From NCBI RefSeq assembly GCF_003606265.1, contig NZ_CP023671.1:1-64000 (forward strand): 64,000 nt of DNA, in the 5' to 3' direction. The DNA is from Clostridium septicum. GTDB lineage: Bacteria; Bacillota; Clostridia; Clostridiales; Clostridiaceae. Shown one piece after another: positions 15,411 to 24,715 of this stretch. The stretch's first letter is position 1. Each line of letters begins with the position of its first letter. Under the pieces are notes generated by a model. It was not told the DNA's origin. It saw only the letters and a list, made by a program, of their open reading frames with translations, and did no database searches. The position numbers were made by a program, and so were the translations under genes.

Positions 15411-17318
15411 ATGAGAAAAGTAATTTTAGCTGAAAATGCAGGTTTTTGCTTTGGAGTACAAAGGGCCGTAGAGGAAGCATTAAAAATAAAAAAACTATAT
15501 AATAAAAAAATATATACACTAGGGCCACTTATACATAACAATGATGTGGTAAATTATTTAGAAGATAATGATATATATGCAATTGATTTTGAAAATATTG
15601 ATAATTTAAAAGAAGAAGATGTAGTTGTTATAAGATCTCATGGTGTACCCAAATCAATAATAGAAGTATTAGAAAACAAGGGTTTAAAAGTTGTTAATGC
15701 GACTTGTCCATATGTTACTAATATACATAAAAAGGTTGATAAGTATTCTAAAAATGGATATAGTATTGTTATTTTAGGTGATGAAAAACATCCAGAAGTA
15801 ATAGGAATTAACGGTTGGTGCGATAATAAAGCAGTTATTACTAGCAATGGAGATTTCGAAAATAAATTACCTAATAAAATATGTGCTGTTTCTCAAACTA
15901 CAGAAAAAGAAGAAAACTGGAGCAAAACTTTAAATAATTTATCTAAACAATGTAAGGAATTATTATCTTTCAATACTATTTGTTCAGCAACTGAGGTAAG
16001 ACAAAAAAGTGCAAATGAACTTTCAAAAAATGTAGATGCTATGATTGTAATTGGAGGGAAAAATAGTTCTAATACAACAAAGCTTTATCAAATTTCTAAA
16101 GAAAATTGTAAAAATACTATTCATATAGAGAATGCAAAAGAATTAAAAGATGATTTTATTAAAAATGACAATTTAAAAACAATAGGAATTACTGCTGGAG
16201 CATCAACACCAGATTGGATAATTAAAGAAATTATAGATATTATGGAGGGAAAAGTTAACATGGATGATCAATTAACATTAATGAATGAATTAGATAGAAG
16301 ATTTCGTATAGGAGATGAAGTTACTGGAGAAATCTTATCTATAACAAGAGATGAGATAGTTGTATCTTTAGTTGGATATAAATCAGATGGAGTAATTCCA
16401 TTTAAAGAGTTAACTGCACTTGAAGATATTGAAGAAGCAGTAAAAAAATTAAAAGTTGGAGATAACATAACTGCTAAGGTTATAAAACTACAAAATGAAG
16501 ATAAAAATGTTGTTCTTTCAAGATTAGAATATGAAAAGATTTCTACTATTAAAGAACTAGAAAAAATATTTGAAGATAAAGAAAATATAACAGTAAAAAT
16601 AAAAGAAGCTAAGGAAAAAGGTTTAGTAGGTTATTATAAAGGCGTTAGAATATTTATTCCTTCATCACAAATAGATATAAAATTTACCAAAGATAAAGAA
16701 GTATATATAGGAAAAGATTTAGAAATTCAATTAATAGATTTTTCTAAAGAAAATACTTCTAAAATAGTTGGATCAAGAAGAGTAATTTTAGAAGCGGAAA
16801 AGGCAATAAAAGAAGCAGCTGTGTGGGATAATTTATCAATTGGAGATGTTGTAAAAGCTGAAATTAAGAGATTTACTAATTTTGGAGCGTTTGCTGATAT
16901 AAATGGAGTGGATGGATTAATTCATCTTTCACAAATTTCATGGAGTCATATAAAATCAGCAGAAGATGTTCTTAAAAAAGGTCAATTTGTTGATGTAAAA
17001 ATAATAGATATGAATAGAGAAGAAAATAAATTATCTTTAAGTATTAAAGAATTAACTCCAGAACCATGGTCAAATGTAAGTGAAAAGTATCCAGAAGGAT
17101 ATATAGTTTTAGGAAAAGTTGTTAGATTAAATGATTTTGGTGCTTTTGTTGAGTTGGAGCCAGGAGTTGATGGTTTAGTTCATATATCAAAAATAACTCA
17201 TGATAGAGTAAATCATCCAAAGGATGTTTTAACTATAGGAGAAGAAGTAAAAGCTAAAATACTTTCAGTAGATGAAGAAAATAGAAAAATAGCTTTAAGT
17301 ATTAAAGATACAGAATAG
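15411..17318 (+). CDS. ispH: IspH fused to four S1 domains
   Basis: A 635-residue fusion. Residues 1-280 are 4-hydroxy-3-methylbut-2-enyl diphosphate reductase, the last step of the MEP isoprenoid pathway, with the three [4Fe-4S] cysteines in GFCFGVQRA, NATCPYV and NTICSATEVRQ. Residues about 290-635 hold four S1 RNA-binding repeats resembling ribosomal protein S1; the last two have the canonical FTNFGAFADI and LNDFGAFVEL signatures. This fusion is known in clostridia, so it is not an assembly error. It may serve as both isoprenoid enzyme and S1-like translation factor. RBS AGGAG. Confidence 0.93.
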   Translation: MRKVILAENAGFCFGVQRAVEEALKIKKLYNKKIYTLGPLIHNNDVVNYLEDNDIYAIDFENIDNLKEEDVVVIRSHGVPKSIIEVLENKGLKVVNATCPYVTNIHKKVDKYSKNGYSIVILGDEKHPEVIGINGWCDNKAVITSNGDFENKLPNKICAVSQTTEKEENWSKTLNNLSKQCKELLSFNTICSATEVRQKSANELSKNVDAMIVIGGKNSSNTTKLYQISKENCKNTIHIENAKELKDDFIKNDNLKTIGITAGASTPDWIIKEIIDIMEGKVNMDDQLTLMNELDRRFRIGDEVTGEILSITRDEIVVSLVGYKSDGVIPFKELTALEDIEEAVKKLKVGDNITAKVIKLQNEDKNVVLSRLEYEKISTIKELEKIFEDKENITVKIKEAKEKGLVGYYKGVRIFIPSSQIDIKFTKDKEVYIGKDLEIQLIDFSKENTSKIVGSRRVILEAEKAIKEAAVWDNLSIGDVVKAEIKRFTNFGAFADINGVDGLIHLSQISWSHIKSAEDVLKKGQFVDVKIIDMNREENKLSLSIKELTPEPWSNVSEKYPEGYIVLGKVVRLNDFGAFVELEPGVDGLVHISKITHDRVNHPKDVLTIGEEVKAKILSVDEENRKIALSIKDTE

Positions 17319-17338
17319 TAAATAGAAACTTTTTAGAG

Positions 17339-17373
17339 GAAGATGCATATAAATAAAATGTGTCTTCTTTTTT
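17339..17373 (+). terminator. Terminator after IspH/S1 gene
   Basis: Stem GAAGATGCAT / ATGTGTCTTC (two G-T wobble pairs), 9-base loop, followed by seven Ts. Confidence 0.8.
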
Positions 17374-17475
17374 TATTTTATTAAAATAACTATTTCTATT
17401 AGCAACTATAATACTCTTGACTATGAATAATTGGAAGATTTATACTATTCTTAGAAGGTTTAAGAGGGGATATAT

Positions 17476-18429
17476 ATGATAACATTAGAAAAATTAACAT
17501 CTAACACTATGGATATATTTAAAAAATTATATGATAGAAATTTTTTAAACGAAAATTATGATAAAGATTTTTTTAGTTTATATAATAATCAAAATTTCGT
17601 TATTAAATTTCTGTTCAGAAAATTTCTTAAATTAATAAGATATAATGATGAAGTAATTGGATACATTTGGTATGATACACCATTAGAGTCAACCATAAGA
17701 ATTTGGTCTTTATACATTGAAAATGATTATATGGGTTTTATTGATGAAAATACTTTAAAAGCTTTTAATACTAGTATTTTATCATATGAAGCTATTGATA
17801 ATCCTAGAAATACTAAGATATTAACAAAATTAGGGTTTAAAAGAATAAGACCTACAATTTTAATGGAGCTTAATTTAAATAAATATAATAGATATAAAGA
17901 CATAAATGAGATAAAGTTAAAACTTCAATTAGAGAATAGTTATGTGAATAAGATTTATAACTCCATTTTTAATACTAACTATATAAGTTCAAAATATAAT
18001 AATAAGAAGTTTATCATAGGAAAGGATGAAGCCTTACGTTGTAAGATTCAAAATAACATTTTTTCAACGTGGAATAGAGAGCCATTGAAAATTGAAGATA
18101 TTTATAGTGATATAAGTCAAGAATATTATCTTAAAGATTTATCATTATTTGGTATGATAAATGATAAATTTGTTGGGTATGGACAGGTTATTTATAATAG
18201 AAACATGTACACTGTAGTTAATTTTGGAATAATAAATGAATTCAGAGGTTTTGGAATAGGAAAATTGCTATTACATGATTTAATAGTTTCATCTAAATCA
18301 AAAGGATTTAATAAGCTTTATATAAGGGTTGATGAAGATAATATTTCAGCGCAAAAATTATATAAATGGGCAGGATTTGTAGATAAGTGTACTATTTCAA
18401 GATGGGATAGAGGATACAAAAACTATTAA
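17476..18429 (+). CDS. Tandem GNAT acetyltransferase
   Basis: A 317-residue protein with two GNAT folds. The N-terminal half is degenerate (VIGYIWYD ... LTKLGFKRIRPTILMEL). The C-terminal half has a good acetyl-CoA loop (NEFRGFGIGKLLLHDLI) and the end motif RVDEDNISAQKLYKWAGF. The layout resembles mycothiol synthase-like double GNATs, but clostridia do not make mycothiol, so the substrate is unknown. RBS GAGGGG. A small gene follows after 19 bases. Confidence 0.75.
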   Translation: MITLEKLTSNTMDIFKKLYDRNFLNENYDKDFFSLYNNQNFVIKFLFRKFLKLIRYNDEVIGYIWYDTPLESTIRIWSLYIENDYMGFIDENTLKAFNTSILSYEAIDNPRNTKILTKLGFKRIRPTILMELNLNKYNRYKDINEIKLKLQLENSYVNKIYNSIFNTNYISSKYNNKKFIIGKDEALRCKIQNNIFSTWNREPLKIEDIYSDISQEYYLKDLSLFGMINDKFVGYGQVIYNRNMYTVVNFGIINEFRGFGIGKLLLHDLIVSSKSKGFNKLYIRVDEDNISAQKLYKWAGFVDKCTISRWDRGYKNY

Positions 18430-18448
18430 TTTTTTAAGGAGATGTATT

Positions 18449-18736
18449 ATGAAGGCGTTAAAAATAAAAGCTAATATTAATACAACAGATGATTTTGATC
18501 CTAATATGTTTGAAGAAGCTTTTAAAATAGTTTTTTTAAATACAGGATATACTATTTACTCTTTAAATATAAATAAGATTGCAGAAAAAAATTATGATAT
18601 TATTTATTATGTAGAAATTAGTGAAAATATGAACTTTGTATTTGCAGTAGAAGCTTTAAATAATACTATTAATCAATATAATACTTTTACAATTAAAAAT
18701 GTAGATAAATTACAATTAGTTGAGTTTAGTAATTAA
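18449..18736 (+). CDS. Unknown 95-residue protein after the GNAT gene
   Basis: No family recognised. It is an alternating alpha/beta-looking sequence without cysteines or membrane segments, beginning MKALKIKANINTTDDFDP. RBS AAGGAG, ATG 18449. It lies 19 bases after the GNAT gene and ends at the terminator, so both form a two-gene operon. Confidence 0.65.
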   Translation: MKALKIKANINTTDDFDPNMFEEAFKIVFLNTGYTIYSLNINKIAEKNYDIIYYVEISENMNFVFAVEALNNTINQYNTFTIKNVDKLQLVEFSN

Positions 18737-18763
18737 GGTGCGAGTAAAATCTCGTACCTTTTT
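18737..18763 (+). terminator. Terminator of the GNAT operon
   Basis: Stem GGTGCGAG / CTCGTACC with a 6-base loop (one G-T pair) followed by TTTTTC, starting directly after the stop codon. Confidence 0.85.
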
Positions 18764-18964
18764 CTTTTAAAATAAAAAAATATAAATATTAAATTGTGAA
18801 ATAATTTTAAATTTTAATTCTAATATCTTATATATTAGGATTATTGATATTATAAAAGGTAAAAGTTACTTATTAGTTTTATAGTACGATTATTCATAAA
18901 AAAAACTTATATGTAAATATGTGCTAAAATAAGTATAAAATTTAATTATTTAGGAGTTGATAAT

Positions 18965-19978
18965 ATGAATAAAGTAAGAAATTTATTAAGTCTATTTCTA
19001 ATTATTATGATTTCTCTGTTTGGTGTGCCATTAAATGCAAATGCGCAGATTCAAGAGAATGTTATAGTAAATTATATTGATGTTGGACAAGGGGATTCAG
19101 AATTAATTCAAATATCGGGTAAAAATATACTGATAGATGCAGGTAATAATGATGATTTAGCTTATAATTACTTAAAAAATCTTGGAATAACTAAGCTAGA
19201 TTATGTTATAGCTACTCACCCACATTCAGATCATATAGGGGGTATGGCAACAATAATAGATAATTTTGATATAGGAACTTTTTATGCTCCAAAAGTAACA
19301 GCAACAACTAGAGTATTTGAAAGAATGGTAACTGCACTTAATAATAAAAATGTTAAAATTAAAGTTCCTAAAGTAGGAGATACTTTGAATATAGGTAATG
19401 TTACTTTAGAATTTTTAGCACCTAATAGCCCTAAATATAGAAAGGTAAATAATTATTCTATTGTTACAAAATTAAAGTATGGGAACACATCATTTATATT
19501 TACAGGTGATGCAGAATCTTTAAGTGAAGGTGAAATATTACAAAAGCAATTAGATATTAGCGCAGATGTTTTAAAATTAGGACATCATGGAAGTAGAACT
19601 TCGACAAGTAAAGGTTTTCTAAACGCTGTTAATCCTAAATATGCTATTGTTTCAGCTGGAAAAGGAAATGATTATGGTCATCCACACGAAGAGACTATTA
19701 AAAAGCTAAATGAAAAAAATATTCAAGTATTTAGAACAGATATAAGTGGAACTATAATTGCAGTGAGTAACGGTAGTACAATAAATTTTACTAATGAAGA
19801 TGATACTTCTTCAAGTATAGAAAAGGAAACTTCAGATAATAGCGTATGGATTGCAAATAATAAATCTAAAGTATATCATTCTAATAATAACTGTAGTAAA
19901 ATGAAAAATCCTATTAAAATTTTATTAGAGGATGCAAAAAATAGAGGTCTTAGACCATGTTCTAGATGTGTGAAATAA
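18965..19978 (+). CDS. Secreted ComEC/Rec2-like MBL-fold hydrolase
   Basis: A 337-residue exported metallo-beta-lactamase-fold protein. The signal peptide is residues 1-27 (LLSLFLIIMISLFGV ... NANAQ). The metal motif THPHSDHIGG, then FTGDAES, LGHHGSR and YGHPHEET match the hydrolase domain found at the end of ComEC and in free-standing extracellular nucleases. The last 40 residues (KVYHSNNNCSKM ... RGLRPCSRCVK) form a small Cys/His zinc module often attached to this group. Likely an extracellular phosphodiesterase or nuclease. Monocistronic. Confidence 0.8.
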   Translation: MNKVRNLLSLFLIIMISLFGVPLNANAQIQENVIVNYIDVGQGDSELIQISGKNILIDAGNNDDLAYNYLKNLGITKLDYVIATHPHSDHIGGMATIIDNFDIGTFYAPKVTATTRVFERMVTALNNKNVKIKVPKVGDTLNIGNVTLEFLAPNSPKYRKVNNYSIVTKLKYGNTSFIFTGDAESLSEGEILQKQLDISADVLKLGHHGSRTSTSKGFLNAVNPKYAIVSAGKGNDYGHPHEETIKKLNEKNIQVFRTDISGTIIAVSNGSTINFTNEDDTSSSIEKETSDNSVWIANNKSKVYHSNNNCSKMKNPIKILLEDAKNRGLRPCSRCVK

Positions 19979-20004
19979 AAAAACAGGACTTAGGTCCTGT
20001 TTTT
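19979..20004 (+). terminator. Terminator after MBL hydrolase
   Basis: Stem AAAAACAGGAC / GTCCTGTTTTT with loop TTAG, immediately after the stop codon. Confidence 0.9.
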
Positions 20005-20216
20005 ATAATTTATATTAAATTCTATTATTTTATAAGAATTTTAATTTATAAATAGATAGAATATTGATGTATGGTTTAGGAAATATGTGATTTTTAAAGA
20101 AATATACTTTTAATTAAGTTTATTTAAGTATTTTTATTATAAATAAGTAGAATAATACTTTAATTAAAGGGAATTATAATTTTTGAAATAAAAATTATAT
20201 AGGAGGTGGTTATTAA

Positions 20217-20414
20217 ATGAAAAAACTTTCAGAAGCTGAAAATCTATCTTTATCAGCTATATTAAAGATGGAAAAGAATGCGTTAATTATGCAAAAAGCT
20301 ATAGGTTCTTTAATATCAGATGAAGATTTAAAAAGACAATCAGAAGCAAGTATATTAGCAACAGAAGGAAGAATTAAAGGAATACAAAAATTTATAGAAG
20401 ATAATAATGTATAA
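20217..20414 (+). CDS. Small CotF-associated spore protein, plus-strand pair (1)
   Basis: A 65-residue helical protein with an internal QSEASILATEGRIKGIQKFI helix. It resembles the short two-helix partner found next to CotF-like spore coat proteins. The RBS is very strong (AGGAGGTGG). It is 21 bases before the second gene of the pair. Together the pair would supply the helices of one ferritin-like bundle. The spore coat role is inferred from family resemblance and arrangement. Confidence 0.6.
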   Translation: MKKLSEAENLSLSAILKMEKNALIMQKAIGSLISDEDLKRQSEASILATEGRIKGIQKFIEDNNV

Positions 20415-20435
20415 GTTTCTAAGGAGGACTAATAT

Positions 20436-20738
20436 ATGAAAAATATGATTGGAAATATGATTAAAAATAACATTGATATAAATGATGAATTTATAGCATT
20501 AAGTATGCTTTCTTCTGGAAAAGAGGCATCAGATATGTATCTTAATTCTACATTAACAAGTAGTACTCCTGAATTAAGGGCTATATATTCAGCATCGTTA
20601 GGCCAAATGGTTGAAGGTCATACAGCACTTACAGAATTAAGCGTTACTAAGGGATGGATTAAACCATATAATACACCTGATGAACAATTAACATGTTCTT
20701 ATAACGAGTCAAAAACTTGTATTAATGAAAATAAATAG
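20436..20738 (+). CDS. CotF-like spore coat protein, plus-strand pair (2)
   Basis: A 100-residue protein of the CotF-like type: two long helices, with the pattern NDEFIALSMLSSGKEAS followed by ELRAIYSASLGQMVEGHTALTELSVTKGWIKPY, where the G-W-x-K/P-Y ending is typical. The C-terminal tail has two cysteines (TCSYNESKTC). RBS AGGAGG. It forms an operon with the 65-residue gene. The matching pair on the minus strand lies beyond the IS3 remnant. Confidence 0.7.
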   Translation: MKNMIGNMIKNNIDINDEFIALSMLSSGKEASDMYLNSTLTSSTPELRAIYSASLGQMVEGHTALTELSVTKGWIKPYNTPDEQLTCSYNESKTCINENK

Positions 20739-20826
20739 CTTATGTTTTTATTATTAGACTGAATTTTAAGTATAACACTAGTAGAGGTTCATTATAGTAA
20801 TATAGAATTAGAAAACTAATATTAAT

Positions 20827-20845
20827 AAAAAGAGTAAGTTTTAAA
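20827..20845. terminator. Left arm of a terminator split by the IS3 remnant
   Basis: AAAAAGAGTAAGTTTTAAA is the exact reverse complement of 21751-21769, which continues into a T-run. Bringing the two together gives a strong A-stem-T bidirectional terminator suited to the convergent CotF-like pairs on either side. An alternative is that these 19-bp repeats are the outer ends of the IS itself. Confidence 0.6.
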
Positions 20846-20850
20846 TAAAG

Positions 20851-21750
20851 TGGTACCTATGTCAAGGACATTTAAGAAAAGAGAGTTAAGAAGCTAAAAG
20901 CTGATTTCTGTATTTTACAGGAGTCAGCTTTTTTAAGTTCCACTGACAACGCTCATTGTTATAATAATCAATATAATCATCTATCATTAATTGTAATTCT
21001 TCTAAACTCGAGCAAGATTTATAGTTAATTTCATCTTTCATATGTCCAAAAAATGATTCCTGTGGTGCATTATCCCAGCAATTTCTGCGTCTGGACATAG
21101 ATTGTCCAAGTTTTTTAGATTTCAAATAATTATAATAACCGGAACGTGAAACTCCAGCTACATTACATAGCTGTTTAATTACATTATTTAAATGTAGTTT
21201 ATTAACTATAGATTTTATTAGCATAAATGCTTGTGCTGCTACTAATTTACCTTTTTTCACCTGCCTTTCGTGCAGCTCTAATTTTTTTAGTAATTCTACC
21301 TCGGCCATTAAATACTCAATTTCAGCATTTTGTTTCGCTATTATTTCATCTTTGGTGATTTTACGCTGACGCGGACGACCACTATTGTTTCTTCTAGTGT
21401 CATCTAAGCCTAGCACACCATTCTCTTTATATGCCTTCCTCCATCTAGTGCCTGCGCAGTCTATACGTCGTACTCCAAGAACATCAACATCAAATCCAGC
21501 TTCCTCAAAAATAACCTTTGAAGTTTTACCTTTACTGTATTCAGCTATAAAATGTATCTTAAATTCATTAGTATATGTTATTGCTTTATCACTTACCTTA
21601 AGAACATATTTATTTTTTGATAATTTATCTATTTCATTTTTTGAGAATCTTATTTTACTCACAACTAATTCACCTCATAAATTTATTGTACAAAAAAAGA
21701 ACCTATATGAATAGACTCTCTTTTATAAGTGTCTATCTTATAGGTTCCAT
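20851..21750 (-). mobile_element. Internally deleted IS3-family (IS150-like) element
   Basis: About 900 bp between TGG...CCA ends. The left end (TGGTACCTATGTCAAGGACA) and the right end read inward (TGGAACCTATAAGATAGACA) are similar inverted repeats that both run on to AAAAGAG. It carries only a shortened transposase gene on the minus strand. Full elements of this group are about 1.4-1.5 kb, so roughly a third is lost. It may still be moved by a related transposase acting in trans. Confidence 0.75.
20886..21662 (-). pseudogene. IS3-family transposase with the catalytic core deleted
   Basis: A 258-residue in-frame remnant starting at GTG 21662 (GAGGTG upstream). It keeps the HTH regulator-like N-terminus, the leucine-rich coiled coil (IEYLMAEVELLKKLELHE) and the HTH_21 start of OrfB (VAGVSRSGYYNYLKSKK). 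It then jumps at about 21110 directly to the end of the integrase domain (SRRRNCWDNAPQESFFGHMKDE). Two of the three DDE catalytic acids are missing, so it cannot transpose itself. That the reading frame stayed open across the deletion is notable. Confidence 0.85.
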
Positions 21751-21773
21751 TTTAAAACTTACTCTTTTTTTAT
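21751..21773. terminator. Right arm of the split terminator
   Basis: TTTAAAACTTACTCTTTTT is complementary to 20827-20845 and followed by more Ts and TATATTTT. It serves the plus-strand pair in the inferred original arrangement. Confidence 0.6.
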
Positions 21774-21814
21774 ATTTTAGTAATGTTAGAAATATCATAG
21801 CATTAGTAAGAATT

Positions 21815-22066
21815 TTATTGATTGGCAGTTAATTCTGATTTAACTGTATTTATCTCAGTTTGGTTAGCTGGTTGTGCAGGTTTATAATATCCTTTTTCTT
21901 TTGCTGTTTGATATACTTTATATTGGCGAATTTCATCTTCATTTCTCATTTGCTGTATAGTTTGTCGTAATTCTTGATTATCGGTTTGAGCTATTATGCT
22001 AGCATATCCTGTTAAGCTACTATTAATCATACTTAGGTAATCGTTCATTATATCTTTTTCTTTCAT
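21815..22066 (-). CDS. CotF-like spore coat protein, minus-strand pair (2)
   Basis: An 83-residue CotF-like protein: KDIMNDYLSMINSSLTGYASIIAQTDNQELRQTIQQMRNEDE is the classical CotF two-helix pattern, followed by YQTAKEKGYYKPAQPANQ. RBS AGGAGG. It lies 12 bases after the 64-residue partner gene and converges on the plus-strand pair. The Pro/Gln-rich tail is typical of coat-associated members. Confidence 0.8.
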   Translation of the reverse strand: MKEKDIMNDYLSMINSSLTGYASIIAQTDNQELRQTIQQMRNEDEIRQYKVYQTAKEKGYYKPAQPANQTEINTVKSELTANQ

Positions 22067-22078
22067 TTTTAAATCCTC

Positions 22079-22273
22079 CTATTTTAAGAATGTAATTAAT
22101 TTATCTTTACTAGTTCTTGCTGCATTAGCATCTTGTTGAAGCATATTACATATTGCAGGATCTGTACATTGTTTTGCAAAATCATCTAATTTATTTGCAA
22201 TTGTACCATGAGCTCCTATTAGATGTCTTAAATTTTGCAATTCTAATTGTGTTAAATTTGACATTTTAATCAC
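22079..22273 (-). CDS. Small CotF-associated spore protein, minus-strand pair (1)
   Basis: A 64-residue helical protein (LTQLELQNLRHLIGAHGTIANKLDDFAKQCTDPAICNMLQQDANAARTSKDKLITFL) with two cysteines, matching the short partner of CotF-like proteins. RBS AAGGAGTG. First gene of the minus-strand pair. Its sequence differs strongly from the plus-strand partner, so the two pairs are old paralogues, not a recent duplication. Confidence 0.75.
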   Translation of the reverse strand: MIKMSNLTQLELQNLRHLIGAHGTIANKLDDFAKQCTDPAICNMLQQDANAARTSKDKLITFLK

Positions 22274-22721
22274 TCCTTATAGTGTATTTCCATATTATTA
22301 TGTTTATTGTTAATAAATAATATGCATAAATAGCAAATAATTAAGCCTTAATTATTAGATGTTTATTATTTATATTTAATTATTCTAAATTAATAATTTA
22401 TCAAGTGTAACTGTTACAGAAGATTTAATAGCAGATTTACTTTCTAAAATATCATTAATTTAAAAATCCTTAAAGAAAAATTAGTAAATTAAAGAGGTCT
22501 ATTAGTAAGAAAATACTAATATTAATTTGTTATTTATAATTTTATTAATATTAAATACATATGTTAGCCTAAAATTAGAATCAATTATTTAATTGTATTT
22601 ACTAGATTTTTTTATCAATTTTTCATAAAGAATTAAAGATTTTCAAGGGCTAAACTTTATTTTAAACATCAAATTTGATATAATACCTTGAGAATAGTTT
22701 ATACTACAAAGGAGATTTGTT
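22274..22721. other. 448-base intergenic region upstream of miaB
   Basis: Divergent spacer between the coat pair and miaB. It holds a palindrome with arms AATAATTAAG / CTTAATTATT around one base (22336-22356), about 65 bases upstream of the minus-strand coat genes, and a TATAAT-like box near 22679 for miaB. No gene or clear RNA structure is seen otherwise. Confidence 0.45.
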
Positions 22722-24053
22722 ATGTTAGAAAATAAAGAGTTAAAATATTATATAGAAACATGGGGATGTCAAATGAATGAGGAGGATTCAGAAAAACTTT
22801 CTGGAATGTTAAAAAGAAGTGGATATTCTGAAACTGAAACTCAAGAAGAAGCTGATATTATAATATATAATACATGTTGTGTTAGAGAAAATGCAGAAAA
22901 TAAGGTTTTTGGAAATTTAGGTCAATTAAAACATCTTAAAAAAAAGAAGCCTAATCTTATAATTGCTGTTTGTGGCTGTATGATGCAGCAAGAAGGAATG
23001 GCAGATAAAATTTTAAAAACATTCCCTCATGTAAATATAATTTTTGGAACACATAATGCATATAAATTCCCAGAATATTTAAACAGAGTAAAAACAGAAG
23101 GTGTTCAAGTAAAAGAAATATTTAATAAGGAAACTGAAATAATAGAAGGGTTACCAATAGATAGAAAAAGTGATGTTAAAGCTTTTGTTACAATAATGTA
23201 TGGTTGTAATAACTTTTGTACATATTGTATAGTTCCTTATGTAAGAGGAAGAGAAAGAAGTAGAAAATCCGAAGATATAATAAAAGAGATAGAAGATTTG
23301 GTATCAAGTGGATATAAAGAAGTTACTCTTCTAGGGCAAAATGTAAATTCTTATGGTAAGGGATTAGAAGAAGAAATAACATTTGCAGGATTACTTAGAA
23401 AAATAAATGAAATACCTGGATTAGAAAGATTAAGATTTATGACATCTCATCCAAAGGATTTAAATAAAGATGTTGTACTGGCTATAAAAGAATGTGATAA
23501 GCTTTGTGAACAAGTTCATTTACCAGTACAAAGTGGATCAAATAAAATATTGAAAAAAATGAATAGAAACTATACAAAAGAATCTTATTTAGAATTAATT
23601 AATATGATAAAAGCAGAGATTCCAGATGTAACTATTACAACAGATATAATAGTTGGGTTTCCAGGAGAAACAGAAGAAGATTTCCTAGAAACTTTAGAAT
23701 TAGCAAAAGAAGTTGAATACTCATCAGCATTTACTTTTATATATTCAAGAAGAAATAATACACCAGCTGATATGATGTTAAATCAAGTTCCAGATGAAGC
23801 AAAACATGAAAGATTCAATAGATTAGTAGAAGTCATTAATGCAGGTGTTATTAAAGGAAATAAAGAGTATGAAGGAAAAGTAGTTGAGGTTCTTGTAGAA
23901 GGTCCAAGTAAAAATGATGAAACTAAGCTTACAGGAAGAACTAGAAATGGAAGACTAGTTAATTTTGAGGGAAAAGATGTTAGTGCAGGGGATTTAGTTA
24001 ATGTTAAAATAGTAAGAGCTCAACCATTCTCATTAATTGGAGAAGTTGTATAA
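22722..24053 (+). CDS. miaB: tRNA methylthiotransferase MiaB
   Basis: A 443-residue radical SAM enzyme that adds a methylthio group to N6-isopentenyladenosine-37 of tRNA, using the product of MiaA encoded further downstream. The N-terminal domain has its three cluster cysteines in [24 protein letters not shown] and AVCGCMMQ. The radical SAM motif is [22 protein letters not shown], and a C-terminal TRAM domain ([13 protein letters not shown] ... [15 protein letters not shown]) is present. RBS AAAGGAG. It heads the mismatch-repair block found in clostridia. Confidence 0.95.
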   Translation: MLENKELKYYIETWGCQMNEEDSEKLSGMLKRSGYSETETQEEADIIIYNTCCVRENAENKVFGNLGQLKHLKKKKPNLIIAVCGCMMQQEGMADKILKTFPHVNIIFGTHNAYKFPEYLNRVKTEGVQVKEIFNKETEIIEGLPIDRKSDVKAFVTIMYGCNNFCTYCIVPYVRGRERSRKSEDIIKEIEDLVSSGYKEVTLLGQNVNSYGKGLEEEITFAGLLRKINEIPGLERLRFMTSHPKDLNKDVVLAIKECDKLCEQVHLPVQSGSNKILKKMNRNYTKESYLELINMIKAEIPDVTITTDIIVGFPGETEEDFLETLELAKEVEYSSAFTFIYSRRNNTPADMMLNQVPDEAKHERFNRLVEVINAGVIKGNKEYEGKVVEVLVEGPSKNDETKLTGRTRNGRLVNFEGKDVSAGDLVNVKIVRAQPFSLIGEVV

Positions 24054-24140
24054 AATAGAACATATATGTCATTAAATACAGATTAAAGTTTATATGCCCC
24101 TATAGTATAATTATAATATATAGTTATACGGGGGTATATT

Positions 24141-24644
24141 ATGGTTTATGAAAAATTAAAAGATATTGAAGCAGGAAATCTTACAAATTATATATGTAAC
24201 TTTAAGGATGACATTACTTTTTCAACTTTTTTTCTTAAGGAAACAGATATTAATATAAAGAAAATAAAAGATAATTTAATAATTGATATTAAAGATATAT
24301 CATACTTTTCTAATAGACAAGCGGCTTTATTAATTTTATTTAAATTTGCAGATAGTGATAAATTAATTTATGGAAGATGGTATAATTACTCAAATGATAC
24401 TGATAGAAAGAATTTAGAATTACTTTTATTTCAAAATGAGATACCTATAACAATCGTTGATAAAAATAATTGTAGTGTTTTTACTGCATGGTGTCACAAT
24501 ATATTTAAAAATAATATTCGAGAATATATAAAGAAAGTAAATAGATTAAAGATTAGTTCAATGGAATTTGATAAATATGTATCCTCTATTGAGGACGGTT
24601 TTTCAAATATAGTAGATGTGTGGAAGAAAACTAAAATATACTAA
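24141..24644 (+). CDS. Unknown 167-residue protein
   Basis: No family recognised. A soluble alpha/beta-looking protein with the segment SNRQAALLILFKFADSDKLIYGRWYNYSND near the middle and a lone Cys-Trp-Cys-like AWCHN. The RBS is GGGGG, seven bases before ATG. The upstream sequence can fold so that GCCCC (24096-24100) and GTATAA pair with TTATAC and the GGGGG, which might hide the site, but a promoter also lies here. It ends in its own terminator. Confidence 0.6.
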   Translation: MVYEKLKDIEAGNLTNYICNFKDDITFSTFFLKETDINIKKIKDNLIIDIKDISYFSNRQAALLILFKFADSDKLIYGRWYNYSNDTDRKNLELLLFQNEIPITIVDKNNCSVFTAWCHNIFKNNIREYIKKVNRLKISSMEFDKYVSSIEDGFSNIVDVWKKTKIY

Positions 24645-24651
24645 AATATAG

Positions 24652-24676
24652 GAAGTAGCAAGAGCTACTTCTTTTT
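24652..24676 (+). terminator. Terminator after unknown gene
   Basis: Stem GAAGTAGC / GCTACTTC with loop AAGA, followed by TTTTTG. Confidence 0.88.
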
Positions 24677-24715
24677 GCTATAATTAAATGATAGTTCAAT
24701 ATAGAGGGGATTAAG

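Noticed and set aside
15411..17318. Artificial fusion of ispH and an S1 protein gene
   Set aside because: The IspH-S1 fusion is a known clostridial protein and the reading frame is continuous with good domains on both sides.
21385..21714. 109-residue frame on the plus strand
   Set aside because: It is antisense to the IS3 transposase remnant, whose motifs are clear, and runs across the element end.
24096..24134. Riboswitch-like sequestering hairpin before the 167-residue gene
   Set aside because: The pairing of GCCCC with GGGGG needs an internal bulge and overlaps likely promoter boxes, so the stretch may not even be transcribed.
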